This document shows, one piece after another, positions 34,109-42,014 of a stretch of DNA of 64,000 nt. Origin of the DNA: Nitrospira sp. (lineage in GTDB: Bacteria; Nitrospirota; Nitrospiria; Nitrospirales; Nitrospiraceae). Made by a program: the position numbers and the translations under genes. The notes under the pieces are model-generated. The model was not told the DNA's origin. It did not search any database and saw only the letters and a list, made by a program, of their open reading frames with translations. How positions within the stretch are numbered: the first letter of the stretch is position 1; each line of letters begins with the position of its first letter. The DNA lies in assembly GCA_005116965.1 (NCBI GenBank), contig SWDG01000005.1, positions 10,314-74,313 on the forward strand, written 5' to 3'.

Positions 34109-34387
34109 ATGGCGAAGGCAACTGCAAAGCCACGGCCTCGAAAATCTCTTGCCAATCTTGAACCTCCGGCGCGCACGAAACGGCCTGAGTCGCTCACGTC
34201 ACGCGAACAGGAAATTTTGGAATTGATCTGGGCGGGATTTAAAAACAAGGAAATCGGGCACCGGTTGAAGATCAGCGTCAAAACCGTTGAAGCCCACCGC
34301 GCCAATATGATGAAAAAAATGCGCGTGTCGAATACGGCTCAACTGTTGAAGATGGCCATCCAGGGTGGGGCACTCAAGATCCGCTAG
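34109..34387 (+). CDS. LuxR-type helix-turn-helix protein without receiver
   Basis: A 92-residue protein: 25 basic/Pro-rich residues, then the complete LuxR/NarL DNA-binding domain (ESLTSREQEILELIWAGFKNKEIGHRLKISVKTVEAHRANMMKKM, described here as positions 27-72) and a short tail. It lacks any receiver or ligand-binding domain, so its activity must be set by abundance or by a partner. It diverges from pilD across a 171-bp gap, so it could regulate the pilus genes; this is position-based inference. Its 3' end overlaps that of the convergent rlmB gene by 14 bp. Confidence 0.85.
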   Translation: MAKATAKPRPRKSLANLEPPARTKRPESLTSREQEILELIWAGFKNKEIGHRLKISVKTVEAHRANMMKKMRVSNTAQLLKMAIQGGALKIR

Positions 34388-35162
34388 AGTCAGGCCGGTT
34401 CTGGGTTGCTCGGCGTTGACGAACCGCTTCGAAGAGAACGATGGCTGCCGCAGCGGACACATTCAACGATTCGACCTGGCCACTCAGAGGAATACGGACG
34501 CATTCATCGCAATGTTGCAAGACGCCAGGTCGGATTCCCGTTCCTTCTCCTCCCAGGACGAGCCCAACCGGTCCTCGGAGATCGACATCCGTAAATATCT
34601 TGCTCGCCGATGGGATGACCCCGTAGATCCACACTCCAGCCGCCTTCAACGACTCAATCGATCTGCTGATATTGGTCACGCGCGCAACGGGAATGTGATC
34701 GATCGCTCCGGCCGAAGCTTTGGCCACCACTGAGGTCAGTCCGGCGGCCCGGCGTTCGGGAATAAACACTCCGTGAGCACCCGCACCCTCTGCCGTCCGT
34801 AGCACAGCGCCGAGGTTGTGCGGATCTTCGACTCCATCCAGGATCACTAAGAGCGGCGGCTCGTTCCGTTGTGCGGCGCGAGCCAGAATCGATTCTTCCG
34901 TTTGATAGGCTTTTGCGGCGGCATAGGCCACAACGCCTTGGTGCTTGCCGTTAGGAACAAGACGATCGAACGAAGCGAGGGGCTGAACATGAATGGGAAC
35001 ACGCTGAGATCGAGCTAGCTGGACCACATCAGTGAACTGTTTGTCGGTTCGAAGAACCAACAGACGTTGTAATGGCCTGTTTCCAGCTTTCAGCGCTTCG
35101 CGTACGGCATGGAGGCCGTAGAGAATTTCCTGCGCCTCAGCGCTTCCATCGGGTTGTGCCAT
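34374..35162 (-). CDS. rlmB: 23S rRNA Gm2251 2'-O-methyltransferase RlmB
   Basis: A 262-residue SPOUT (TrmH-type) methyltransferase. The N-terminal substrate-binding domain contains LYGLHAVREALKAG. The knot domain has LDGVEDPHNLGAVLRTAEGAGAHGVF (motif 1), LVLGGEGTGIRPGV (motif 2) and IPLSGQVESLNVSAAAAI (motif 3). RlmB methylates the ribose of G2251 in the peptidyl-transferase P-loop, although TrmH-family paralogues with other RNA targets exist. It overlaps cysS by 26 bp, a common gene pair. Confidence 0.9.
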   Translation of the reverse strand: MAQPDGSAEAQEILYGLHAVREALKAGNRPLQRLLVLRTDKQFTDVVQLARSQRVPIHVQPLASFDRLVPNGKHQGVVAYAAAKAYQTEESILARAAQRNEPPLLVILDGVEDPHNLGAVLRTAEGAGAHGVFIPERRAAGLTSVVAKASAGAIDHIPVARVTNISRSIESLKAAGVWIYGVIPSASKIFTDVDLRGPVGLVLGGEGTGIRPGVLQHCDECVRIPLSGQVESLNVSAAAAIVLFEAVRQRRATQNRPDSSGS

Positions 35163-36657
35163 CAGGCTTGTCCTCGATGATGATGCCTTGCTCGGTCAGC
35201 CGTTTCTTTATTTCGTCTGCTTTCGAAAAGTCTTTTCTTTTTCTTGCCTCAGTTCGCTCTTCGATTTGCTTATCAATGCTCGCAATTACTGCTGCGCTGA
35301 ATGGCTTAGCTGTTTGACTTTGGCCTTGATATGATGCTTGATCGGACCAAGATTGGTTAATTATGTTCTGCGTCACGCTAGCAGAGCTATTCATGGCAAA
35401 CGGCCATTGCGAGTCCAAGTCTTTGTGAAATAACCCAAATGTGTCGCCAAGTGCTTGAAACTCATCCCTGGCGATCTTTCGTGCCTCGCTCGATAGACCC
35501 TGGCTCAACAATTTGTTCACTTCACTGCGAAGCGTTTGAAATGCTGCGAGGGCAACAGGTGTATTCAGGTCATCCCCCATGGCTACCTCGAAGGCCTGCT
35601 TCGCTTCAGCTAGTCGAGCCCGCAACTGTTGCTCGCCCAATGCCGTGCCCTGGCCAGACTCATTTAGGCGGTTGAAGAGATCGTAAAAGCCATTTAATGC
35701 GCTCTTCCCCTCTTTCAACGCTTGATCAGAGAAATCGAGCGGCCCGTGGTAATGCGTCGAAAGGAGGAAGTATCGGAGGATTTCGCCCATGACTGCTTCA
35801 GGCCATTCTGACTTCTCGAAAATCTCACGGATTGTGAAGAAGTTCCCCAACGACTTTGACATCTTCTCTTTATTGATCTGAACGAAGCCGTTGTGGACCC
35901 AATAGCGTGCGAATTCTTTTCCCGTCGATCCGCATGATTGCGCAATCTCGTTCTCATGGTGCGGGAAAATGAGATCCATCCCACCGCCATGGATGTCGAA
36001 GGTTTCACCGAGGTGCCGGATCGACATGGCGGAGCACTCGATATGCCAGCCTGGCCGCCCTGGTCCCCATGGGCTTTCCCATGTCGGCTCGCCTGGCTTA
36101 CTACTCTTCCACAGGGCAAAGTCCATCGCGTGGTGCTTGCGTTCATCCACGTCCACACGCGCGCCGGCTTGCAAGTCCTCGAGTCGTCGTTTTGACAGCC
36201 GTCCGTACTCCGGATACTTGGAGACTTCAAAATACACATCTCCGTCCACCACGTACGCCAACCCCTTTGTGACCAACTGCTCCGTGAGCTGAATGATGTC
36301 GGCGATATGCTCCGTGGCCTTCGGCTCCTCCGTCGCAGCTCGGATGCCCAGCTTGCCCATATCCTCATGGTAGGCCTGAATGTACTTGGCCGTCACGGCA
36401 TCACAAGAAACACCTTGTTCATGTGCCCGCTTGATGATCTTGTCATCGACATCGGTGAAGTTCTTCACGAAGGTCACCGCATAGCCACTGTATTCCAAGT
36501 AACGCCGGAGCACGTCGAAAACCAGCGCACTCCGTGCATGGCCGATATGACAATAGTCGTAGACGGTCACGCCGCACACATACATCCTCACCATCTTCGG
36601 CGTGATCGGCTCAAACGGCTCCTTCTTTCCCGTCAGCGTATTGTAGATCTTGAGCAT
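35137..36657 (-). CDS. cysS: Cysteinyl-tRNA synthetase
   Basis: A 506-residue class I synthetase with zinc ligand Cys in YVCGVTVYDYCHIGHARS (HIGH motif at about residue 37), IECSAMS (about 210), HHENEIAQS and KEKMSKSLGN (about 270). It charges tRNA-Cys in the cytoplasm. The C-terminal part has about 60 residues (SSASVTQNIINQSWSDQ..., around 415-455) that look like an insertion before the final EERTEARKRKDFSKADEIKKRL helix conserved in CysS. Assignment is secure. Downstream overlap with rlmB suggests one transcript. Confidence 0.96.
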   Translation of the reverse strand: MLKIYNTLTGKKEPFEPITPKMVRMYVCGVTVYDYCHIGHARSALVFDVLRRYLEYSGYAVTFVKNFTDVDDKIIKRAHEQGVSCDAVTAKYIQAYHEDMGKLGIRAATEEPKATEHIADIIQLTEQLVTKGLAYVVDGDVYFEVSKYPEYGRLSKRRLEDLQAGARVDVDERKHHAMDFALWKSSKPGEPTWESPWGPGRPGWHIECSAMSIRHLGETFDIHGGGMDLIFPHHENEIAQSCGSTGKEFARYWVHNGFVQINKEKMSKSLGNFFTIREIFEKSEWPEAVMGEILRYFLLSTHYHGPLDFSDQALKEGKSALNGFYDLFNRLNESGQGTALGEQQLRARLAEAKQAFEVAMGDDLNTPVALAAFQTLRSEVNKLLSQGLSSEARKIARDEFQALGDTFGLFHKDLDSQWPFAMNSSASVTQNIINQSWSDQASYQGQSQTAKPFSAAVIASIDKQIEERTEARKRKDFSKADEIKKRLTEQGIIIEDKPDGTTRWKR

Positions 36658-36668
36658 GTGAAGACCCG

Positions 36669-37304
36669 TTATGGAGTGGTGGAGCTACGCTTCGGCCAAT
36701 GGGACCAGAGAAAATATCCGAGGGCAAGCGCCAGAAAAAGTCCGATGACAATGTCGAATTGATGAAAGTAATCCCGAAGATGTTCCCACTGTTCACCCAT
36801 TTTCACACCGATATAGGCGAGGAGATAGCACCATGGCAACGCCCCAACAAATGTGAAGACGACGAACCGTGGAAAATTCATCTTCGCAATGCCGGCCGGG
36901 AGCGAAATGAACGTCCGCACGACCGGAAGCATTCTGCCAAAAAAGACTGCAGCTTCACCATATTTTGCAAACCAGCGATCGGCCACATCCAGATCGTGGT
37001 GCGAGACCAGGAAATACGGTCCATAGCGCTCTGCAAACGGTCGTCCGCCCCAGACCCCTGCGTAGTAGGCCACGATCGAACCGAGCACATTGCCGACCGC
37101 TCCGGCCAGTGTGACCCCGAGCATCGTAAACTGTCCGGTCGTGACCAGATAGCCTGAAAACGGCATGATGATTTCGCTCGGCAGCGGAATGCAGGCACTT
37201 TCAACGGCCATCGTGAAAAGGATCCCGCCATAGCCAAATCGTGAGATACAGGCGATGACAAACCGGCTCAACTCACCGATGATGGCTTCGATCAACCCTC
37301 CCAT
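36669..37304 (-). CDS. DedA-family membrane protein
   Basis: From ATG 37304, overlapping the surE stop as ATGA, the protein has 211 residues. It shows the DedA/VTT pattern: ESACIPLPSEIIMPFSGYL, GAVGNVLGSIVAYYAGVWGGR, and FFGRMLPVVRTFISLPAGIAKMNFPRF with the essential arginines. Four to six TM or re-entrant helices. DedA proteins act in lipid carrier (undecaprenyl phosphate, phosphatidylethanolamine) translocation and envelope homeostasis. A longer frame to 37388 runs into surE and is not needed. Confidence 0.88.
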   Translation of the reverse strand: MGGLIEAIIGELSRFVIACISRFGYGGILFTMAVESACIPLPSEIIMPFSGYLVTTGQFTMLGVTLAGAVGNVLGSIVAYYAGVWGGRPFAERYGPYFLVSHHDLDVADRWFAKYGEAAVFFGRMLPVVRTFISLPAGIAKMNFPRFVVFTFVGALPWCYLLAYIGVKMGEQWEHLRDYFHQFDIVIGLFLALALGYFLWSHWPKRSSTTP

Positions 37305-38116
37305 CACACCTCTCGTTTCCCAGTACGGTTCGATCTGCGAACAAGCGATTGAGATTTCTTGATCCCCCGATTCATGATCGGCTCCCACGCGCGGAAATGA
37401 TCCAGTACGCCGTGGTGAGTACTATCCAGGTGGATTGGCGTGATGGAGACAAACCCTTCTTCGATCGCCTCGTGGTCAGCATCCTTACTACGACTCCACG
37501 AGACTCGCTGACCTGCAATCCAGTAATATTTGCGTCCGTGCGGATCAAGTTTTTCAATAATGGGATTATCAAACCGCCTTCGGCTGAGACAGGTGACCCG
37601 CACGCCTCTCGTGCCTCCTCGCGGGCGATCTGGGATATTCACATTCAGAAGCGTCTCCTCGGGCAGACCATGAGCAAGCACAAGACGCGCGACGCGTGAG
37701 GCATAGATCGCACCAACTTCAAATCGAAATGTCTCCTGCCCTTCTTGCGACACGGCTACGGACGGGATACCGAGGATGGTCCCTTCCATCGCTGCCGACA
37801 CGGTCCCTGAGTACAGCACATCATCGCCGAGGTTGACCCCTTTGTTAATACCGGACACGACAATGGCGGGCGGTTTCGGCATGACTTTCAGTACCGCAAG
37901 ATTCACGCAATCCACTGGTGTTCCATTCACGGCATACGTGCGTGGACTCAGTTGGTGGAGACGCAATGGCTTATGCAATGTCACAGCGTGGGCGACTGCC
38001 GTGCGTTCCCGATCTGGAGCAACAATCCAAACTTCACCGATCGCAGCAAGTGCCTTCGCCAAGGCGGTGATCCCCGGAGACTGAATACCATCATCATTGG
38101 TGACGAGGATGCGCAT
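37304..38116 (-). CDS. surE: 5'/3'-nucleotidase SurE
   Basis: A 270-residue protein with the SurE N-terminal motif [15 protein letters not shown] (metal-binding Asp pair), [14 protein letters not shown], the NGTPVDCV segment and [27 protein letters not shown]. SurE dephosphorylates nucleoside monophosphates and short polyphosphates. C-terminal 30 residues are basic. It is followed by a DedA gene through an ATGA overlap, and preceded by tRNA-Pro with a terminator between, so it begins a new transcript. Confidence 0.95.
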   Translation of the reverse strand: MRILVTNDDGIQSPGITALAKALAAIGEVWIVAPDRERTAVAHAVTLHKPLRLHQLSPRTYAVNGTPVDCVNLAVLKVMPKPPAIVVSGINKGVNLGDDVLYSGTVSAAMEGTILGIPSVAVSQEGQETFRFEVGAIYASRVARLVLAHGLPEETLLNVNIPDRPRGGTRGVRVTCLSRRRFDNPIIEKLDPHGRKYYWIAGQRVSWSRSKDADHEAIEEGFVSITPIHLDSTHHGVLDHFRAWEPIMNRGIKKSQSLVRRSNRTGKREV

Positions 38117-38128
38117 AATCGACTTTCA

Positions 38129-38154
38129 ACAAAAAGAGCTGCCCGAGGCAGCTC
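38129..38154 (-). terminator. Rho-independent terminator after tRNA-Pro
   Basis: On the minus strand GAGCTGCC-TCG-GGCAGCTC is followed directly by TTTTTGTTG. The 8-bp GC-rich stem with 3-nt loop and T-run is a textbook intrinsic terminator. It lies 69 bp after the tRNA and just upstream of surE. Confidence 0.9.
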
Positions 38155-38222
38155 CGATGTCCGAACCGAGCATGGGACTGGGCCCCCAGTTCCAAATGCT
38201 CTTCCTACTCCACGAGGTAAAC

Positions 38223-38299
38223 TGGTCGGGGCGGCGGGATTTGAACCCACGACCACTCGCACCCCAAGCGAGTGCGCTACCGGGCTGCGCTACGCCCCG
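38223..38299 (-). tRNA. tRNA-Pro (GGG)
   Basis: All cloverleaf arms can be drawn on the minus strand: acceptor CGGGGCG/CGCCCCG, D arm GCGC/GCGC, anticodon stem CTCGC/GCGAG with loop TTGGGGT (anticodon GGG, U33 and purine 37), variable loop TGGTC, T arm GTGGG-TTCAAAT-CCCGC. The 3' ACCA is encoded. It reads Pro codons CCC and CCU. Placement after ihfA and the merR-like gene is a common bacterial order. Confidence 0.96.
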
Positions 38300-38373
38300 A
38301 CACGTTTATAACTTCTGACGTCCCCATCTTAACCGATGATCAGGGAATGGGCTTCAGCAAACCTACCCTTTTC

Positions 38374-38724
38374 TCAGGATGAATGCGAGTCGATAATTTT
38401 GAGAATAACCTGGAGATCCCCTCTCAACTTTTTAGCAATCTCTCTTGGACGCAGCCTGCGCGACGCAGCACGCCCACGGCGTACCCAGTATCGCTTCACA
38501 CCATCGAGGGTATGTCCCTCCTCATAAAGCATCCGCTTGATTTCCAGCACGGTTTCAATATCTCGTTGCACATAGAGGCGTTGATTTCCTCGACTCTTTT
38601 TTGGCTTCAGAAACGTAAACTGAGATTCCCAGAAACGGAGCACATACGCGGGAAGTTTCGTCAACTGACTCACTTCTCCGATTTTATAGAAAACCTTGCT
38701 CCCCAGCCTGGGTTCAGTTCCCAT
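38374..38724 (-). CDS. MerR-family transcriptional regulator
   Basis: A 116-residue protein, from ATG 38724 (GTGAGG six bases upstream). It has the MerR winged-helix pattern VFYKIGEVSQLTKLPAYVLRFWESQF (about residues 9-34) with the second-wing RLYVQRDIETVLEIKRMLYEEGHTLDGVKR. It lacks a C-terminal effector domain and ends in a short basic tail, like the small MerR proteins encoded between ihfA and tRNA-Pro in many bacteria. The regulon is unknown. Confidence 0.88.
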   Translation of the reverse strand: MGTEPRLGSKVFYKIGEVSQLTKLPAYVLRFWESQFTFLKPKKSRGNQRLYVQRDIETVLEIKRMLYEEGHTLDGVKRYWVRRGRAASRRLRPREIAKKLRGDLQVILKIIDSHSS

Positions 38725-38803
38725 GACCGGCCTCACGGTGCGCCTTGTATTGGATTGACGGAGCCGAGCTGGTTGTTGTGTTGCCCTGTCTGCTTTGTTT
38801 ACG

Positions 38804-38926
38804 CAGGATGATCAAAAAGACCGCCCGCAAGGCCTCAGCGAGCGAGAAGCCGAGTCGTACCATGTACCGTACGGTGAGGCTTTGACCAATGCGAGAACGA
38901 CGCGGGTGGTTGTTTTCAGCATCCTG
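38804..38926. repeat. REP/MITE-like element between merR and ihfA
   Basis: The ends CAGGATG-ATCAAAAAGACC (38804-38822) and GGTTGTTTTCAGCATCCTG (38908-38926) are imperfect inverted repeats with about 15 of 19 positions matching. Inside is a palindromic GTACCATGTACCGTACGG block. The right end touches the ihfA stop codon. I recall similar 120-bp units with CAGGATGCTG...AAAA ends repeated in Nitrospira genomes, not verified. Confidence 0.5.
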
Positions 38927-39202
38927 CTATGAATTGACGTACTTCTTGAATACCTGGCTTGGTCGAAACGTCACGACTCGACGGGGGGTAATTCCAATTT
39001 CCTCTCCGGTTCGAGGATTTCGTCCCTTTCGGGCTCCCTTGCTGCGGACAACAAAATTTCCAAACCCCGCGATTTTGACCGATTCTCCCTTCTGCAAGAC
39101 AGCCTTCAACATGTTCAGAACAAACTCAACGATATCAGCGGCTTCATTTTTTGAAATGCCGACTTGCTTGAAAATCTCGTCAGCGATATCCGCCTTTCTC
39201 AT
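38927..39202 (-). CDS. ihfA: Integration host factor alpha / HU-family protein
   Basis: A 91-residue DNA-bending protein of the HU/IHF family: KADIADEIFKQVGISKNEAADIVEFVL at the N-terminus, KIAGFGNFVVRSKGARKGRNPRTGEEIGI containing the conserved beta-arm Arg-Asn-Pro motif, and the C-terminal RRVVTFRPSQVFK helix. Position next to a MerR gene and tRNA-Pro matches ihfA in other bacteria. It shapes DNA for recombination, phage and sigma-54 promoters. Whether it forms a heterodimer with IhfB or a homodimer is not visible. Confidence 0.92.
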   Translation of the reverse strand: MRKADIADEIFKQVGISKNEAADIVEFVLNMLKAVLQKGESVKIAGFGNFVVRSKGARKGRNPRTGEEIGITPRRVVTFRPSQVFKKYVNS

Positions 39203-39281
39203 ACCACCCCCCTACGTGACCACTGCAACTCGCCGCGAGTCTGTCTGATCGACTTCTTTCGCAAAGCGATGAGTTTTGCTT

Positions 39282-39310
39282 AAGTTACGTGAGGTTATGA
39301 AACCTGTCAA
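39282..39310 (-). promoter_or_regulatory. Sigma-70 promoter of ihfA
   Basis: On the minus strand TTGACA (39310-39305) and TAACTT (39287-39282) are separated by 17 bp. Transcription would start near 39275, leaving a 70-nt leader before the ihfA ATG. Confidence 0.72.
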
Positions 39311-39342
39311 GAATAAATTTGGCTCATGCGTATGAAAAGACT

Positions 39343-40992
39343 CTAGTTCTTCGCGAGAAGTTTGTATTCGATACTATCAACGAGAGCCTGCCATGTTGCC
39401 TCGATGATGTTTTCTGAGACCCCGACTGTCCCCCACTTATCCTTATGATCTCCCGATTCGATCAAGACACGCACCTTTGACTCGGTTCCTCGATTAGCCG
39501 CCAGGACGCGAACCTTATAGTCAAGAAGCTTCACTTCTTGAAGCTGAGGATAGAATTGTTCCAACGACTTTCTCAACGCATGGTCGAGTGCGTTGACCGG
39601 TCCAGCCCCGACAGCCGCCGTATGTTCGACCACATCGCCGACTTTGACCATCACCGTGGCTTCAGAAAGAGTCGTTCCATCCTCCTGCTTCTTTTCAACA
39701 ATCACGCGAAATCCGAGTAATTGAAACGAGGGCCGATGACTCCCCATGGCCTTTCGCATGAGCAATTCGAACGACCCTTCAGCACCTTCGAATTGATAGC
39801 CCTGACTCTCTCGGTCTTTTAATGTGTGGATCAGCTCGTCGACCTTGGCGTGGTTCTTTGCAAGCTTGATCCCGTACGCTTCAATTTTGTCGAGAAGCCC
39901 GCTCCGGCCTCCGTAGTCGGAGATCAGCATGCGCTGTCGATTCCCGACCCTGGCCGGATCGACATGTTCATAGGTCGCCGGATTCTTCAGCACGGCATGA
40001 ATATGCACGCCCCCTTTGTGCGCAAACGCGGAATCGCCGACATAGGGTTGATGCTTATTCGGCATCAGATTCGCGATCTCTGTGACAAACCCTGACACAT
40101 CCTTGAGATGGCTCAATCGATCGGTCAAGGCTGGACGCTTCATCTTCAGTTCTAAATTCGGGATGATCGAACAGAGGTTGGCATTCCCACACCGCTCTCC
40201 GATTCCATTGATCGTCCCCTGGACCTGCCGGATGCCCAATTCGATCGCCACCAGGGAGTTGGCCACGGCCATTTCACAGTCGTTATGCGCATGAATACCG
40301 AGCGGCACCCGACACTCGCGTTGAACCACACTGCAGATCTCGCGGATCTCCCACGGCATGGCCCCCCCGTTGGTATCGCAGAGGATGACCCGTTCGGCTC
40401 CGGCCTCCACCGCTTTTCTGATGGTGGCAAGCGCATACTCCGGATTGGTCTTGTATCCATCGAAGAAATGCTCCGCATCGTAGAACACTCGGCGTCCTTT
40501 GCCCTGGAGATACGCGATGGAATCGGCAATCAACTCTAAGTTCTTACTCAGCGAGATACCGAGCGCATCGGTCACGTGCAGCGACCAGGTTTTCCCAAAG
40601 AGGGTGATGGTTTTGGTCTCCGCGGCGAGTAAGGCCTTGAGATTGGGGTCTTTCCTGACGGTATTGCTGGCTTTCCTGGTCGATCCAAACGCGATCACGT
40701 CGGCGTGCTTCAGCGGAATCGTTTTGATCATCCGGAAGAATTCAATGTCTTTGGGATTCGCCCCAGGCCAACCACCTTCAATGAAATGAACCCCGAGGTC
40801 ATCCAACTTTTGCGCGATTCGCACTTTGTCTTCAGCGGAGAAGCTGACGTCCTCTGCCTGAGCGCCATCACGCAAGGTGGTGTCATAGATTTCCAACGCT
40901 GCTGTTTGATCCGCAGACGGCTTTCGTTCAAGAACCGGTTGTTGCTCACGAGAAGCCCGGGAAGCGCCGGATTGAGTGGTTTTTCGAGCCAT
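39343..40992 (-). CDS. cimA: (R)-citramalate synthase
   Basis: A 549-residue DRE-TIM metallolyase. EIYDTTLRDGAQAEDVSFSAEDK (about residues 35-57) carries the DRE-type metal/substrate motif with a Gly-Ala-Gln variation. FIEGGWPGANPKD, typical of CimA rather than LeuA, and HAHNDCEMAVANSL (about 235-250) follow. The C-terminal 130 residues form the regulatory LeuA-dimer domain. It condenses pyruvate and acetyl-CoA to citramalate, the threonine-independent route to 2-oxobutyrate for isoleucine. Close resemblance to Geobacter-type CimA. The 305 bp upstream hold no clear promoter. Confidence 0.93.
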   Translation of the reverse strand: MARKTTQSGASRASREQQPVLERKPSADQTAALEIYDTTLRDGAQAEDVSFSAEDKVRIAQKLDDLGVHFIEGGWPGANPKDIEFFRMIKTIPLKHADVIAFGSTRKASNTVRKDPNLKALLAAETKTITLFGKTWSLHVTDALGISLSKNLELIADSIAYLQGKGRRVFYDAEHFFDGYKTNPEYALATIRKAVEAGAERVILCDTNGGAMPWEIREICSVVQRECRVPLGIHAHNDCEMAVANSLVAIELGIRQVQGTINGIGERCGNANLCSIIPNLELKMKRPALTDRLSHLKDVSGFVTEIANLMPNKHQPYVGDSAFAHKGGVHIHAVLKNPATYEHVDPARVGNRQRMLISDYGGRSGLLDKIEAYGIKLAKNHAKVDELIHTLKDRESQGYQFEGAEGSFELLMRKAMGSHRPSFQLLGFRVIVEKKQEDGTTLSEATVMVKVGDVVEHTAAVGAGPVNALDHALRKSLEQFYPQLQEVKLLDYKVRVLAANRGTESKVRVLIESGDHKDKWGTVGVSENIIEATWQALVDSIEYKLLAKN

Positions 40993-41297
40993 GGGAAGAG
41001 AGGGTATCAGGAGCGGGGCTCCCCTGTCGAGACGTCAAAGACCGGGCGATCAAGGGCAGCCTGAGTCACTAGCGATCAGCCGGAATTCTTCGAGGCGGAA
41101 TCAATAGCGTCGATAGATTCAGCCCTGCCGATTAATTTGCTTTCCCCTTTTCATCCCCACGACTACTGCTTTTTCTCGTTGCCAAGAATCAAGACTGGCT
41201 CAACAGCCGGGCCAGTAAAAATCGTATCTTTCTTCGCCGCCCATTGAACAGAAAGATTCAGGGGGCTTGCCGAACCACAGTAACCAAGGTATGCACC
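40993..41297. other. Intergenic region with a C-terminal gene remnant
   Basis: On the minus strand 41163-41292 encodes an open stretch of about 43 codons ending in TAG (GAYLGYCGSASPLNLSVQW ... LILGNEKKQ) with a stop immediately before and no start codon. It reads like the end of a gene cut off where the restriction-modification island begins (41298). The rest shows a short GGAGC-GGG-GCTCC hairpin near 41010 and nothing else recognisable. Confidence 0.35.
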
Positions 41298-42014
41298 TCA
41301 ATATTCCCAATTCTCATGCCGTACCGGCAAACGGTTGAGCGCTTGGCGGTAGTATTGCCACTTCGGCATGAAGCGATCCATCAAGATAATGAATCGTTGC
41401 GTGTGGGTCGGCTCAATGAGATGCGCCATCTCGTGCACGACAATGTATTCAAGACATTCCAGTGGCTTCTTCGCCAACTCTGTGTTCAGGCGAATATGCC
41501 TTGCCGTGGGATTGCAGCTTCCCCACTTTGTCTTCATGCGTTGAATGAAGAAGCGGTTGACCCTCACCCCTATCAGTGGTTGCCACTTGGCGAGTAGCAG
41601 AAGCACGGCTTTCTTGAGCTGCTCGCGATACCATGCTTCGAACAACGCCTGTTTCCTCTCCTCGCTCGTTCCAGGGCGCACACGCAGGAGAATGCGGCGA
41701 TGCCGCAATTCGATAGACGGCGCCTCATTGTCTTCGCGCACCGTGAGCAAATAGCGATTCCCCCAGAGGTAATGGCTTTCCCGATTCAGATATTCGCGCG
41801 GAGTTTCCCGTTCCTGCTCCCGCAACTTCTTCTGTTGCTGCTTGATCCAAGCCAGCTTGGAAATAGCAAAGACGCGGATCGTATCGAGACTCATTCGCGA
41901 GGGGGCGGCGATCCGGACTCTCCCCGCTGGGGGATAGACACTGAGATGGACGTTCTTGATGTCCTTCAGGACCACATCGACGGCAATGTCGCCTAACTGC
42001 ACCTGTGCCATCAT
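41298..42014 (-). CDS. YgjP-like (DUF45) metallopeptidase of the RM island
   Basis: A 238-residue protein with the zinc motif VVHEMAHL (HExxH, about residue 181) followed by the third ligand His in EPTHTQRF, and KWGSCNPTARHIRLNTEL, the hallmark of the YgjP/DUF45 family. These proteins are commonly encoded directly after hsdR in type I restriction-modification loci, although their contribution is unknown. The start ATG overlaps the hsdR stop (TGATG), so the two are translationally coupled. It is the last gene of the island. Confidence 0.85.
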   Translation of the reverse strand: MMAQVQLGDIAVDVVLKDIKNVHLSVYPPAGRVRIAAPSRMSLDTIRVFAISKLAWIKQQQKKLREQERETPREYLNRESHYLWGNRYLLTVREDNEAPSIELRHRRILLRVRPGTSEERKQALFEAWYREQLKKAVLLLLAKWQPLIGVRVNRFFIQRMKTKWGSCNPTARHIRLNTELAKKPLECLEYIVVHEMAHLIEPTHTQRFIILMDRFMPKWQYYRQALNRLPVRHENWEY

